A stretch of DNA of 64,000 nucleotides, from assembly GCA_014380365.1 (NCBI GenBank), contig JACMJZ010000034.1:87504-151503 (forward strand), given 5' to 3'. The DNA is from Pyrinomonadaceae bacterium (lineage in GTDB: Bacteria; Acidobacteriota; Blastocatellia; Pyrinomonadales; Pyrinomonadaceae). A program made the translations under genes and the position numbers. Shown piece after piece: positions 26,694 to 35,960 of the stretch; positions within the stretch are counted from its first letter, which is position 1, and every line of letters begins with the position of its first letter. The notes beneath the pieces were generated by a model that saw nothing but the letters and a program-made list of their open reading frames with translations, searched no databases and was not told the origin of the DNA.

Positions 26694-27602
26694 ATGCCCT
26701 GGTTTAGTAAAAAAAGTAAACAAATCGAAGCGGTCCCGCCCGAGGAGCGCGTCGTCAAGACGGAGAACATTTTCGTCAAGTGCGATGGTTGCGAAGCGCA
26801 CCTTTACCGGCGTGAGCTGGAAGAATCGCACCAGGTTTGTTCCCACTGCGGTTATCACTTTCGGCTGGGCGCGCGCGCGCGGTTGGCGATGATTTTCGAC
26901 GACGGTAAATACGAGGAGCTGGACGCCGAAGTCATTTCAATAGATCCGCTGGAGTTTACCGATACTAAGGCTTATCCAGACCGGCTCCGCCAGGCCACGA
27001 AGAGTTCAGGACTGCCGGAGGCGATAATCAACGCGCGCGGCAAGGTCGGCGACCACCTGGTTTTCGCCGGCGCGATGGATATGTCGTTCATCGGAGGTTC
27101 GATGGGATCGGCTGTGGGCGAGAAGGTCACGCGGCTGATCGAACGCGCCTTAACCGAGCATGGCGCGGTTGTCATCTTTGCGGCGTCTGGGGGCGCGCGG
27201 ATGCAGGAAGGTGCTTTGTCGCTGATGCAGATGGCGAAGATTGCCGCGGCGCTCGCCGAATTGGATGAAGCGCGTCTGCCTTTTGTTTCGGTCTTGACTG
27301 ACCCAACGACGGGAGGCGTGACCGCCAGTTTTGCCACCTTGGGAGACATCATCATCGCCGAGCCTAAGGCGCTAATTGGTTTCGCCGGGCCGAGAGTGAT
27401 CGAACAAACTATCCGGCAGAAACTGCCCAAAGATTTCCAGAAGTCTGAATTTCTCCTCGATCACGGTATGGTCGATGCGATCGTGGACCGGCGTGAACTG
27501 AAGGAGTACATCACCAAACTCCTCAATTTCATGATGAATCCGGAACTTTCAAACGAGTCGGAGATGGGACGCGTGCGCAGTCGCGCTGCTTCGAGAAACT
27601 AA
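26694..27602 (+). CDS. accD: Acetyl-CoA carboxylase carboxyltransferase subunit beta
   Basis: A 302-residue subunit that, with AccA, moves carboxyl from carboxybiotin to acetyl-CoA for fatty acid synthesis. The N-terminal four-cysteine zinc ribbon is CDGCEAHLYRRELEESHQVC then SHCGYHF. The carboxyltransferase core holds VVIFAASGGARMQEGALSLMQMAK, VLTDPTTGGVTASFATLGD and GFAGPRVIEQTIRQKLP, all family signatures. Length is normal. accA is not in this window. Next comes a repeat-filled gap and then folC, a common pairing. Confidence 0.97.
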   Translation: MPWFSKKSKQIEAVPPEERVVKTENIFVKCDGCEAHLYRRELEESHQVCSHCGYHFRLGARARLAMIFDDGKYEELDAEVISIDPLEFTDTKAYPDRLRQATKSSGLPEAIINARGKVGDHLVFAGAMDMSFIGGSMGSAVGEKVTRLIERALTEHGAVVIFAASGGARMQEGALSLMQMAKIAAALAELDEARLPFVSVLTDPTTGGVTASFATLGDIIIAEPKALIGFAGPRVIEQTIRQKLPKDFQKSEFLLDHGMVDAIVDRRELKEYITKLLNFMMNPELSNESEMGRVRSRAASRN

Positions 27603-27659
27603 CAGAGGTTTCCCTCCTCTGCCGTGTTCGACACCTCAACTTCGAACCGACCCTCCACA

Positions 27660-27843
27660 CAACCGGGAACTCAGATACCCTGCGGCTTTGCCGCCGCCCA
27701 GTGCGGAAAGCCTATGGCTTTCCGTTTAGTCACCAAACCCCTCTTTTCCTGAGGCTGCGCCTCAGGAAAGGTCCTGCCAATTACTAGCGACGGTAAGGCA
27801 AGCCTTACTGCACTGTGCGGCGGCAAAGCCGCAGATGCCTCAG
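27660..27843. repeat. Cluster of nested palindromes between accD and folC
   Basis: The 300-bp gap is mostly palindromes: an outer pair built from GCGGCTTTGCCGCCGC and its complement near both ends, and inside it GGAAAGCC-tat-GGCTTTCC, TTTCCTGAGGC-tgc-GCCTCAGGAAA and GGTAAGGC-a-GCCTTAC. No gene or clear promoter is seen. The nested arrangement suggests repeat insertion into repeat. Confidence 0.8.
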
Positions 27844-27903
27844 ACAGGTAATCTCATCCGTCCTTTTGCGGTTTCGTTCACGACGTGAAATGCTGTTCCC
27901 CTC

Positions 27904-29274
27904 ATGAACTTTCCCGAGACAATCGAATACCTGTTAAGCCTCGGACATGAGACGGTTGCCATCAAGCTGGGGCTCCGAAACACTCAGGTGCTCCTTGAAG
28001 CACTTGGGAATCCCCACACGAGTTTTCAGTCAGTACAAATCGCAGGAACTAACGGCAAGGGCTCGACGGCGGTAATGCTCGAATCAATTTGTCGTTCAGC
28101 CGACATCGCCCCGGGCCTTTACACCTCGCCTCATCTGATTTCGATAACGGAAAGAATCCGAATCAACGGAGCGAATATTTCGGAGAACGACTTTGCAAAG
28201 CACGCGACCCGTGTGAGAGCGGCAGCCGAGAGCTTGCTGGACTTGAGAACGCTAGAAACATTGCCGACTTTTTTTGAGCAGGTCACCGCAATTGCATTGG
28301 TGGCTTTCAGGGAAGCGGGTGTCAACCTTGCGATTCTGGAGACGGGTCTTGGTGGACGGCTCGATGCCACTACCGTCGCCGGCGCGAACACGGTAGCAAT
28401 TACACCCGTCAGTCTCGACCATCAGGAATACCTCGGCGAGACTCTGGCAGAGATAGCGTCGGAGAAGGCGGCCATCATTCGCCCCGGCGTGACCGCGGTA
28501 ATAGCCCGGCAGCCCGCCGAGGCGCTCGCTGTGATCTTACGGCGATGCGCTGAGGTTAGTGTCGAGCCTGATCTGGAACGCCAGGCAAGCATCGAAGCGA
28601 CTACCGACGACGGTCACTTCAAAGTCACATTTGAGTCAAGGGAAGTGAGCTACGATAACGTGTTGCTGGGGCTGCGTGGGCGACATCAGATTACCAACGC
28701 GATGGTGGCGATTCAGCTGGCGGAGTCGTTGCGGAAGCAGGGCTTTGAGATTCCGAAAGACGCCGTGGTCGCAGGAATTGAGCAGGCGCAACACGCCGGC
28801 CGGTTGGAATTGTTTCAAGGTCAACCGTCCGTACTGCTCGACGGCGCGCATAATCCCTCAGGAGCGCAGGCTTTGCGGGACTATCTAGCTGAGTTTGCGA
28901 AGGCGCCTATCACATTGGTTTTCGGCGCGATGAATGATAAGAGACTCGAAGAAATTGCTGAAGTCCTTTTCCCCCTCGCAGATCTCTTGATACTTACCCA
29001 ACCCGACAATCCTCGAGCTGCTCGCGTTGATGAACTAGTTGAGTTAGCCGCTCGCTTCGTTTCGCCCGACAAGATAGTCTCTTCCAACTCAGTGCCCGAG
29101 GCAGTTGCTCTGGCGAAAAGCCTGACTCAGCCGGACGGCACCGTCTGTGTTACGGGGTCGCTTTATCTGGTTGGAGAAACAATGGCCATCATGAATGCGG
29201 TAATATCGGGTTCACCACAGAGGCTACAGAGAAACACAGAGGATGAACGACGCAATAAGCAGCCGGCTATTTGA
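27904..29274 (+). CDS. folC: Folylpolyglutamate synthase / dihydrofolate synthase
   Basis: A 456-residue ATP ligase adding glutamate to folates (and to dihydropteroate). Motifs: QIAGTNGKGSTAVMLESI (P-loop), GLYTSPHLISITERIRINGANIS, LAILETGLGGRLDATT, ITPVSLDHQEYLGETLAEIASEKAAI and LLDGAHNPSGAQALRDYL. The last about 20 residues (SPQRLQRNTEDERRNKQPAI) come from a dispersed repeat that overlaps the 3' end, so the native C-terminus was probably shorter. Start is the ATG at 27904. Confidence 0.95.
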   Translation: MNFPETIEYLLSLGHETVAIKLGLRNTQVLLEALGNPHTSFQSVQIAGTNGKGSTAVMLESICRSADIAPGLYTSPHLISITERIRINGANISENDFAKHATRVRAAAESLLDLRTLETLPTFFEQVTAIALVAFREAGVNLAILETGLGGRLDATTVAGANTVAITPVSLDHQEYLGETLAEIASEKAAIIRPGVTAVIARQPAEALAVILRRCAEVSVEPDLERQASIEATTDDGHFKVTFESREVSYDNVLLGLRGRHQITNAMVAIQLAESLRKQGFEIPKDAVVAGIEQAQHAGRLELFQGQPSVLLDGAHNPSGAQALRDYLAEFAKAPITLVFGAMNDKRLEEIAEVLFPLADLLILTQPDNPRAARVDELVELAARFVSPDKIVSSNSVPEAVALAKSLTQPDGTVCVTGSLYLVGETMAIMNAVISGSPQRLQRNTEDERRNKQPAI

Positions 29275-29372
29275 GTAATTTCGCTAGCCTTTATTTACCG
29301 GAAGCCATTCAAAGGTTGGCCGACTGGGAACAAAATGATATGTCAGTGATCTCTGTGTCCTCTGTGGTGAAA
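29209..29372. repeat. Inverted repeat of CACAGAG-type words across the folC 3' end
   Basis: Left arm (29209-29241) has short spaced CAGAG words: CCACAGAGGCTACAGAG then AAACACAGAGG. Right arm (29350-29372) is CTCTGTGTCCTCTGTGGTGAA in reverse sense. The left arm is translated as the folC C-terminus and the right arm lies in the folC-Nudix gap. Confidence 0.75.
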
Positions 29373-29403
29373 CAATCTCCGCCACGTCCTGAAGGGAACA
29401 ATC

Positions 29404-29973
29404 ATGACTTCTACAGAACACCCCCAAATTCTTAAGAGTGTAGAGATTTTTCGCGGCCGTGTGTTTGAGGTAACGCTGGACACGATTAGGGAGGGCGACA
29501 CAACCTACGAGCGCGAGGTAGTGCATCACCCGGGCAGTGCGGTGATCATTCCGATCTTTGACGACGGGACGATCGCACTCGTTCGGCAGTACCGACACCC
29601 GGCCGTTCGTTACCTGCTGGAGGCGCCGGCGGGCACCTTGGAGCGTGGCGAAGCGCCGGAAGAAGGCGCTGCTCGCGAGCTGGAAGAAGAGCTGGGCTTT
29701 GTGGCCGGGCGACTCGAAAAGTTAACCGAGTTTTTTGTGTCGCCTGGGTTTTGTGAAGAGAAGATGTGGGTTTACCTGGCTACGGAAATGACGCAGACCG
29801 AGCAGCGACTCGAAGATGATGAGATTGTTGAGGTCGTGCGAATCCCCTTCTCGCAAGCGTTGAGCATGATTACGACCGGTGAGATAGACGACGCCAAAAC
29901 CATCATCGGTGTGATGCTGGCGGCGCCGCGGGTTGGTCCCTCAATGTTGGAGGCTGACTACCCGGCGGTATGA
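29404..29973 (+). CDS. Nudix hydrolase, ADP-ribose pyrophosphatase-like
   Basis: A 189-residue pyrophosphohydrolase that probably splits ADP-ribose or a related nucleotide sugar. The Nudix box is complete: GTLERGEAPEEGAARELEEE followed by LGF, matching GX5EX7REUXEEXGU. Upstream DGTIALVRQYRHPAVRYLLEAPAG and downstream FFVSPGFCEEKMWVYLA match the ADPRase subgroup. Start is the ATG at 29404. It follows folC after an inverted repeat. Confidence 0.92.
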   Translation: MTSTEHPQILKSVEIFRGRVFEVTLDTIREGDTTYEREVVHHPGSAVIIPIFDDGTIALVRQYRHPAVRYLLEAPAGTLERGEAPEEGAARELEEELGFVAGRLEKLTEFFVSPGFCEEKMWVYLATEMTQTEQRLEDDEIVEVVRIPFSQALSMITTGEIDDAKTIIGVMLAAPRVGPSMLEADYPAV

Positions 29974-29993
29974 ATAACGCCGAACCATGATAT

Positions 29994-30096
29994 CCGCAGA
30001 TTACGCGGATTACACCGACCAGGGAAACAGCAACTTCAGGAGAACTCCAGCTGGTTCGACGGCGTCTTTGAATCGGCGCCATCGCGTAATCTGCGG
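29994..30096. repeat. Inverted repeat CCGCAGATTACGC
   Basis: CCGCAGATTACGC (29994-30006) and its exact complement (30084-30096) flank an 77-bp loop. The left arm is followed by a degenerate copy (GGATTACAC). It lies between the Nudix gene and the CPBP gene and overlaps the upstream open frame of the latter. Confidence 0.85.
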
Positions 30097-30164
30097 ACAA
30101 GGCTTTGGTGTCTTTCGTCTTTCAGTTTGACCCCTCCAGGACAAGTTCATACACTCAATTCATC

Positions 30165-31157
30165 GTGACTAATCATAACGAAGCGACCGCCTTCCCCTCT
30201 ATCGCCGAAGCAGAAGCACCCTACTTAAGAGAGCCGCACTTCGAAGCGCCCAACCGTCCTATCGATCCTGATAGGCCGACATGGGGAGTTGGAGGTGCGC
30301 TGTTCGTTTGGTTTGCGAGTCTCCTCCTGGTGGTCTTCGTCCCGTTGGTGTTTCTGATTCCGTATGCCTCACACCGGGGAATCAGTCCCGGTTCGCCAGA
30401 CTACCTGCCAGCGTTAACTCAGTTCGCAATGGGCGACAAGACGGCGGTTCTACTTCAAGTAGCAGCGCTCCTCCCGATTCACATTCTGACGGTTCTACTC
30501 GTCTGGGCGCTGGTCACGCGATTTGGCAAACAGTCGTTTTGGCAGGCGCTGGGATGGGGCTGGGCCCGCGGCTTCCGTTTGTGGTCCTGCATCGGGCTGG
30601 GAGTTTTGCTGTTTATGGTGGCCAGCTTCATGGCCAAATGGCTGGGCGCAGACACACCCACTCAACTCGAGCAGGTCGTCAATAGTTCTTACGCTGCGCG
30701 TGTCGCCATCTCGTTTATGGCCGTTTGTACTGCACCGTTTGTGGAAGAGTTCGTGTATCGCGGAGTTCTTTATTCGGCATTGCGACAGGGGGTGGCGACA
30801 CTGGGCGCCGGAGTTTTCGCGCTTTTCTCTGTGCGCCTAGAACCGAATACGAAGGAGCGAATGGGGATTGTGGGCGCTGTTATCCTCGTGCTGGCGCTTT
30901 TCACCCTGATCCACGTCCCGCAATATTGGCCGAACATGGGTGTCATCGCCGCGGTTGGACTTCTCAGCCTCGTGCTGACGGTAGTCCGCGCTTATTCAGG
31001 CAAGCTGCTGCCGTGCGTAGCGATTCATCTCGTCTTCAATGGGATTCAGGCGGTAATCCTCCTCGTGGAACCCTACGCGCAACGGTTCCTGCCACCGGGC
31101 GCGAAACCGGTTGAGCCAGCCGCAATTATCTTGCCGTTAATCGGAATCATAAACTGA
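30165..31157 (+). CDS. CPBP family intramembrane metalloprotease
   Basis: A 330-residue membrane protein of the CAAX protease/bacteriocin-processing (Abi) family, with about eight hydrophobic segments. The metal and catalytic motifs are present: EEFVYRGVLYSAL (EExxxR), HVPQYW (first His) and HLVFNGIQ (HxxxN). Members cut membrane-embedded peptides; the substrate is unknown. The frame is open from a TTG at 30105, but those codons overlap an inverted repeat; GTG at 30165 (TNHNEATAFPSIAEAE) is preferred, though without a clear ribosome site. It ends four bases before the next gene, so the two are cotranscribed. Confidence 0.85.
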   Translation: MTNHNEATAFPSIAEAEAPYLREPHFEAPNRPIDPDRPTWGVGGALFVWFASLLLVVFVPLVFLIPYASHRGISPGSPDYLPALTQFAMGDKTAVLLQVAALLPIHILTVLLVWALVTRFGKQSFWQALGWGWARGFRLWSCIGLGVLLFMVASFMAKWLGADTPTQLEQVVNSSYAARVAISFMAVCTAPFVEEFVYRGVLYSALRQGVATLGAGVFALFSVRLEPNTKERMGIVGAVILVLALFTLIHVPQYWPNMGVIAAVGLLSLVLTVVRAYSGKLLPCVAIHLVFNGIQAVILLVEPYAQRFLPPGAKPVEPAAIILPLIGIIN

Positions 31158-31161
31158 CAAC

Positions 31162-32649
31162 ATGGATTGCGAAGTTGCGGTAGTAGGCGGCGGCATCGGC
31201 GGACTGACCGTCGCTGCCCTGCTGGCAGAACGCGGAGTGGACGTCTGTCTGCTGGAGCGCGAATCGCGAGTGGGCGGGTGCGCTGCTAACTTCGAAAAGT
31301 TTGACTACAGCTTCGAGCAGGGCTACGGCCTATACGCTTCCTGGCAACCCAATGAAATTCACGCTCGCGTGTTTTCCGAGTTGCCGGTTGAGCCTCCAGA
31401 AACACGCTTTTTAGAACCGAGCTACATCGTGCGGCTTCCCGACCAATCCGAAGTCGCTTTGATAAGCAACACGGAGAAGTTTGAAGAAAACCTTCGCAGC
31501 GTTTTTCCGGAGTGTTCCGCCGAGGCCGTGGAGTTTTACCGGAGGCTCGTCGAGGTCGGCGCTGCACTGCGCCGAACGTTCCAACATACGCCAGATATCC
31601 TTACATCATCTGAAGCACAACAAGCTAACACCTTGCTCCGGGAAGACCGCATTTCCGCCGAAATTATTGGCGCCCCTCAACAGACGACCGCGGACAGGTT
31701 GCAAGCAGTCTCGCAGCGTTTCCGGGGTTTCGTAGACGTGCAATTGCAGGCTCTGGCGCAGGCACCCAGCTCCGTTGTTGGTTATCTTCCCGCTGCACTC
31801 GCGCTGACCGCGCCGCTCGAGGGAATGTTTGCAATTCGTGGGGGTGCCGGAGCGCTGGCAGATCGTCTCGCCGAATCCATTACGCAAAGCGGTGGAAGGG
31901 TCAGGCTGGATGCACCGGTCCTCAGATTGGCCTACGACTCCGCTGGTCAGGCACGAGGGTTAGATCTGCTGAGCGGTGAGACCTTGACCGCGTCACGCGC
32001 GATCATCAGCAATCTGACTGTTTGGGACACCTATGGAAAACTCATTGGACTCAACCGCACTCCGAGCGTCATCCGACAACAACTGAAGACCTTGCATAGC
32101 TGGGGAGCTTATCTGCTTTATCTGGCGATGGACGAGGATGCAGCAGAACGAATTGGCTCAGATCATATCCTGGCTCTCACCGAGTGGTCCGGCGAAGGAC
32201 AATACGATCCCGAACGTCAACATCTGATGTTTGCCGCCGCACCCGCCTGGGACTCGAGGGCGCCGCTAGGTAAGCGGGCAGTCACGGTGCACGCCTTCAC
32301 TGAGGTTGACGACTGGTTCACGTTTCACACGGACGAAACTGAACTGGAGGCGAAAGACCAAACGATGCTTGAACAATGCTGGCAGCGTCTGCACTCGGCG
32401 ATTCCGGAGCTGGGCAGCAGCATCGAGGTCATCGACACAGCAACCCCCAGAACATTCTACGATCTCACGCGCCGCAGGCTGGGCATGGTGGGAAGCGTCG
32501 CCCCAGCCCTGCCGGGCTCGCAGTCGTTACCGGGTTACGTAACATCGCTGCCCAACGTCTTCCTGATCAGCGATACGACGTCCCCAGGCGGCCTAGCAAG
32601 CCTCACCCAAGCCGCACTCGTCTTAGCGAATCACCTAACAAACCGTTGA
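31162..32649 (+). CDS. FAD-dependent oxidoreductase, phytoene desaturase/carotene isomerase type
   Basis: A 495-residue flavoprotein. The N-terminal dinucleotide fold is VAVVGGGIGGLTVAALLAERG, followed by LLERESRVGGCAANFEKFDY. The C-terminal flavin motif region reads VFLISDTTSPGGLASLTQAAL. Layout matches the CrtI/CrtN and CrtISO carotenoid enzymes and their less-studied relatives. No other carotenoid gene is nearby, so the substrate is open. It starts four bases after the CPBP gene. The mid-region MFAIRGGAGALADRLAE is the usual substrate-domain return to FAD. Confidence 0.85.
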   Translation: MDCEVAVVGGGIGGLTVAALLAERGVDVCLLERESRVGGCAANFEKFDYSFEQGYGLYASWQPNEIHARVFSELPVEPPETRFLEPSYIVRLPDQSEVALISNTEKFEENLRSVFPECSAEAVEFYRRLVEVGAALRRTFQHTPDILTSSEAQQANTLLREDRISAEIIGAPQQTTADRLQAVSQRFRGFVDVQLQALAQAPSSVVGYLPAALALTAPLEGMFAIRGGAGALADRLAESITQSGGRVRLDAPVLRLAYDSAGQARGLDLLSGETLTASRAIISNLTVWDTYGKLIGLNRTPSVIRQQLKTLHSWGAYLLYLAMDEDAAERIGSDHILALTEWSGEGQYDPERQHLMFAAAPAWDSRAPLGKRAVTVHAFTEVDDWFTFHTDETELEAKDQTMLEQCWQRLHSAIPELGSSIEVIDTATPRTFYDLTRRRLGMVGSVAPALPGSQSLPGYVTSLPNVFLISDTTSPGGLASLTQAALVLANHLTNR

Positions 32650-32703
32650 GCGACACACAATTCTCCATCAGATAAAGCCTAAAAAAGTGCTAGACAAGTG
32701 AGG

Positions 32704-32733
32704 ATTGTCTGTTGTATAGAGTCAACAGACAAT
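32704..32733. promoter_or_regulatory. Perfect palindromic operator abutting the GntR start
   Basis: ATTGTCTGTTG, 8-bp spacer, CAACAGACAAT: 11 perfect pairs, ending directly at the ATG (32734). The spacer holds a -10-like TATAGA, with a TAGACA hexamer upstream (32689-32694, about 20 bp spacing). The repressor encoded next probably binds here. No room is left for a Shine-Dalgarno, so the transcript may be leaderless. Confidence 0.75.
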
Positions 32734-33111
32734 ATGTATATAACCATTGATGAAAGAGACAAACGACCGCTCTATCAGCAGGTTGCGGACGAGATTAAGG
32801 GACTTATTGCCGCCGGAGAGTTACCGCAGGGTTCCTCATTGCCTCCAGTTAGACAGGTTGCGGCTGACCTCGGCGTAAACCTCAACACTGTGGCTTTTGC
32901 CTATCGACGTTTGCAGAAGGAAGGGCTGATAAAGGTCAAGCACGGCTCGGGCGCTCTGGTCACTTCCAGGATGGCCGGCCAGAAACCTGACGATCAGGTG
33001 AAGTCACAGCTCCGAGCTGCCCTGACAGATCTAGTGCTGGCAGGACTGACTCGGGCCGAGATCAGCGCTCTGGTTTCTGAAGTGCTGGATGGCATGATCA
33101 GAGAAAAGTAA
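32734..33111 (+). CDS. GntR-family regulator, YtrA subgroup
   Basis: A 125-residue transcription factor. The winged helix spans PLYQQVADEIKGLIAAGELPQGSSLPPVRQVAADLGVNLNTVAFAYRRLQKEGLIKVKHGSGALV, and a short C-terminal dimer region follows (about 55 residues), as in the YtrA subfamily. YtrA proteins usually repress an ABC transporter operon together with themselves; here the downstream genes are on the other strand, so the operator seems to serve autoregulation or a distant target. The ATG at 32734 is chosen because it is the family start (YITIDERDKRPLY) and touches the operator. Confidence 0.92.
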   Translation: MYITIDERDKRPLYQQVADEIKGLIAAGELPQGSSLPPVRQVAADLGVNLNTVAFAYRRLQKEGLIKVKHGSGALVTSRMAGQKPDDQVKSQLRAALTDLVLAGLTRAEISALVSEVLDGMIREK

Positions 33112-33119
33112 GAACGCCG

Positions 33120-34157
33120 CTAAGGGTTTGGCTGGCGGTCGTTCAAACGTTCCACCTTACCTGCAGCCGCGGCGGGAATGCCTGAAGGCGAGTATGTTCG
33201 TGTCGGATTACCTGAACCGCTGGGTGATCCGCTGGTTGGAGAGCCGGGGGTGTTTCCCGCCGGATACGGTTGGTGGCCACAGCAGTAATTGCCTCCGTAA
33301 TAGCCACCGTAAAAGGCGCTGGAGTAGGAATTCCCGTAAGGAGAGCCCCAACCAGAATAAAAGGGCATAAACGTGTAGCAGGCAGTTTTTGGGTTGTACA
33401 CCCACATGCCTCCCGACCGGAACCCACGAGACCAGGGATCGTTGTAGCTGGCCAGCAGAAGACTGACGTCCCGGTTTTTGATCTTCCGGTTGGCCTGGGC
33501 CACTGTTTCCGCCCGCTGTTTGCTCCAGACCTCAAATGTATCGACATTCTTCTTGTCAGCCTTATTGAGTCTGGCTACGGAGAATGTGTGACCGCTGCTG
33601 ATTACTACCTTGTCACCACCCTTAATCTTTGTGTGAAAACCTTCGAGCATAACGCGGCCTTTTCTCACAATAAGCTCAGTCGCGTCGCCCGGCACTACGT
33701 TCACACGATAAAGTCCGCGCCGGACAATGGCCATCCGTGTGTGAGGCGTGGTGACATTGATCAGCAACTCGGTATCATCCGCGCCGGTTACTTCCATGAT
33801 CGCGGTGCCTCTGATTAGCCGCACTTCCAGGTTTTCGATTGAGTTATTAGACAATTCAAACTCGGAATTCTCAGCCAGGCGCATATAAGAACCTGGATTG
33901 AGAAGTACCTCCACGCGGCCATCCTGGCCAGTCTTCACGACGTCTCCTCGTTCGAGGTCTTCGGTAATCATGAGTTGTTGCCATTCGCCGGTTCCCCGCC
34001 CGCGCACGGTGGCTCGTCCGGTTACTGCGTTGACCCCGCCGGCACGTGCCGAGATAACAAACTTCTCCCGATTCTGCGCGGAGATAAGCAAGGGAAAGCT
34101 AAAAAGCAGCGCCGCGACGAAAAACGAGTGGGTCAGAGGAATGGAGACTTTTCTCAT
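33120..34157 (-). CDS. Exported FecR-domain protein
   Basis: A 345-residue exported protein. The start at 34157 has AAGGA upstream and yields a signal peptide (FFVAALLFSFPLLISAQ). The central FecR-like domain spans ERGDVVKTGQDGRVEVLLNPGSYMRLAENSEFEL to GKVMLEG-like ends, a beta-roll seen in Acidobacterial and other FecR proteins. The C-terminal third is Gly/Tyr/Ser/Pro-rich (AFYGGYYGGNYCCGHQPYPAG), like surface or cell-wall proteins. No sigma factor or FecA partner is next to it, so a FecR anti-sigma role is unlikely. It converges on the GntR gene with an 8-bp gap. Confidence 0.82.
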   Translation of the reverse strand: MRKVSIPLTHSFFVAALLFSFPLLISAQNREKFVISARAGGVNAVTGRATVRGRGTGEWQQLMITEDLERGDVVKTGQDGRVEVLLNPGSYMRLAENSEFELSNNSIENLEVRLIRGTAIMEVTGADDTELLINVTTPHTRMAIVRRGLYRVNVVPGDATELIVRKGRVMLEGFHTKIKGGDKVVISSGHTFSVARLNKADKKNVDTFEVWSKQRAETVAQANRKIKNRDVSLLLASYNDPWSRGFRSGGMWVYNPKTACYTFMPFYSGWGSPYGNSYSSAFYGGYYGGNYCCGHQPYPAGNTPGSPTSGSPSGSGNPTRTYSPSGIPAAAAGKVERLNDRQPNP

Positions 34158-34272
34158 GAGTTTTTCCTTCGGTTTGGTTCGGTTCAAGCTCGCTGCCTGG
34201 GGAGTCTGATTATAGTCTTGTTGGAAACATTTACAAGTTTTTCAGGTCCGCTTTGAATAACCCCGACACGTC

Positions 34273-35886
34273 TCAGTTTGCATAGTAGCCACGTTTACCC
34301 CGCGCCACCGCCGCCGGGCGATTGACATTGACCTTTATAGATCGCCATTTGCCGTCTCGAGCCTTATCTGATGGTCGGTAAGCCAGGCTGTAAACCGTAC
34401 CCAAATCCGCCACCACGCGTTCATAGGCTCCGGCTAAATCCTGGAGACTTTTCACCTCGTAGAATAAGCCGCCGCCAACACTGGCCAATTCCTGCATTTG
34501 GTCGTGAGCATCATCGAAAGCCTCAGGCTGCGTATCATCCGGATGCAGAGCAACGTAGCTAGTGTTTAGCCATAACGTATACAGGACGCCATCAAACTCC
34601 TGAACTCGGCTGAGCAAATCCTGATATGGGAGTCGGGAACCGTCGCCTCGAACTCCCTCAATGCTGCCGTCAAGTCCATCACTCATGAGGACTATGGCGG
34701 TGCGGCGTTTGTTCTGTGTCTCCTGCAACAACAGGGTCGCGGCAAAGTCGGTTGCGTCGTAGAGTTTAGTGTCACCAACTACCGCCGTTTCCATTGCGTT
34801 AACGCGATCGCGCAGAGTCTGGCGATCGAGCGTTAACGAAGAAATCACGGTCGGTTTACCTGCGAAGGTAATGACTCCGATGCGGTCGAAGGAGCGCGCG
34901 GCATTTATGAAGCGCAACGCCGCGGCGCGAATCAGCGCCACCTTATCCTTTGTCGAACCAGAAAGATCGATTAACAGAAGAAGATCAAAAGGAGCTGCGG
35001 AGGATTCGAACTGAAGTATTTGTTGCTCGGCGCCATTTTCGAAGAGTCTAAAATCAGATCGTCCGAGCCCGAGTAGGCCCCGACTTGTGTTGCGGTCGAC
35101 GACGCTCATGTTGAGCGTTACCAGTTGCGAATCCACACGGATGACATCGCCCTCGCTGACTTCCTGCGTATCGGAAAGTGGCGCGGGTATACCAGCCGCC
35201 TTATTGCGCGGAGTCAGGGTAAGTGGATCATCTGATTCTTCGTTCCCTCTCTCCCTCGCAACGGCGGGCGCGGCCGCAGTCAACGTGATAGTTCCACTTT
35301 GGGTGGTAATCCTGAGTGCCTGGCCGCCGGCGCCGACGCGTGACTGCAGTACGTGTCCGCTACTGCTCACAAGTTGTGGAATAGTGGAGTTGATTGAACC
35401 CTTCGTCGATTTTGCGCTGATGTCGGCGTTTACTGAGGGCGGAAGTTCTACTTTGATATCTCCCGTTAGCGAAGTCATTAAGGCAGAAGATGGAAGGCCA
35501 TTCATAACGGAGGTGTGTTTTCCGGTAACGATTTCAACATGCGCATTCTCGGGAACCTTCACAGCAAGTTCGATGGCTGCCACGGGATCGTTACGCCTGC
35601 GAACAACGCTTATAGCAAGCAATCGGAGTCTGTTTTCGATTACAACCGGGGAGCGCACGAATGACGCTCCTGGGTCAAAGAAGGCCGAGACCGAAACGTA
35701 TTTTTCTTTCCAAACTTCAATCCTGACTTCGCCATACTGATTTTCGATACGAATTTGCCCGCCAGCCGGCGCATCGATTTGAACACCTTGATACACGCTG
35801 TTTGAAGGAGTTTGGGAGACGACGGAAAATGCCGGGAACGCGGAAAAAAAAGCGACGCCCACAAGGATGCGAATAAAAAATTGCAT
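34273..35886 (-). CDS. Exported VWA-domain protein (Acidobacterial VWFA-related)
   Basis: A 537-residue exported protein with a signal peptide (FFIRILVGVAFFSAFPAFS). The N-terminal half (about 30-200) is a beta-helix-like DUF4097-type region (QIDAPAGGQIRIENQYGEVRI). The C-terminal half is a von Willebrand A domain with an intact metal-ion adhesion site (LLLIDLSGSTKD, later VLMSDGLDG). VNMSVVDRNTSRGLLGLGRSDFRLFENGAEQ is the linker typical of the Acidobacterial 'VWFA-related' family. A role in surface adhesion or protein complexes is inferred. It lies next to the FecR protein on the same strand. Confidence 0.88.
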   Translation of the reverse strand: MQFFIRILVGVAFFSAFPAFSVVSQTPSNSVYQGVQIDAPAGGQIRIENQYGEVRIEVWKEKYVSVSAFFDPGASFVRSPVVIENRLRLLAISVVRRRNDPVAAIELAVKVPENAHVEIVTGKHTSVMNGLPSSALMTSLTGDIKVELPPSVNADISAKSTKGSINSTIPQLVSSSGHVLQSRVGAGGQALRITTQSGTITLTAAAPAVARERGNEESDDPLTLTPRNKAAGIPAPLSDTQEVSEGDVIRVDSQLVTLNMSVVDRNTSRGLLGLGRSDFRLFENGAEQQILQFESSAAPFDLLLLIDLSGSTKDKVALIRAAALRFINAARSFDRIGVITFAGKPTVISSLTLDRQTLRDRVNAMETAVVGDTKLYDATDFAATLLLQETQNKRRTAIVLMSDGLDGSIEGVRGDGSRLPYQDLLSRVQEFDGVLYTLWLNTSYVALHPDDTQPEAFDDAHDQMQELASVGGGLFYEVKSLQDLAGAYERVVADLGTVYSLAYRPSDKARDGKWRSIKVNVNRPAAVARGKRGYYAN

Positions 35887-35960
35887 ACTCTGAATTTGGA
35901 TTAACGACTGATTTCAGGGGAGAGTGACCAGAATTTTTCCGAACTACTTGAAGCTTACGG

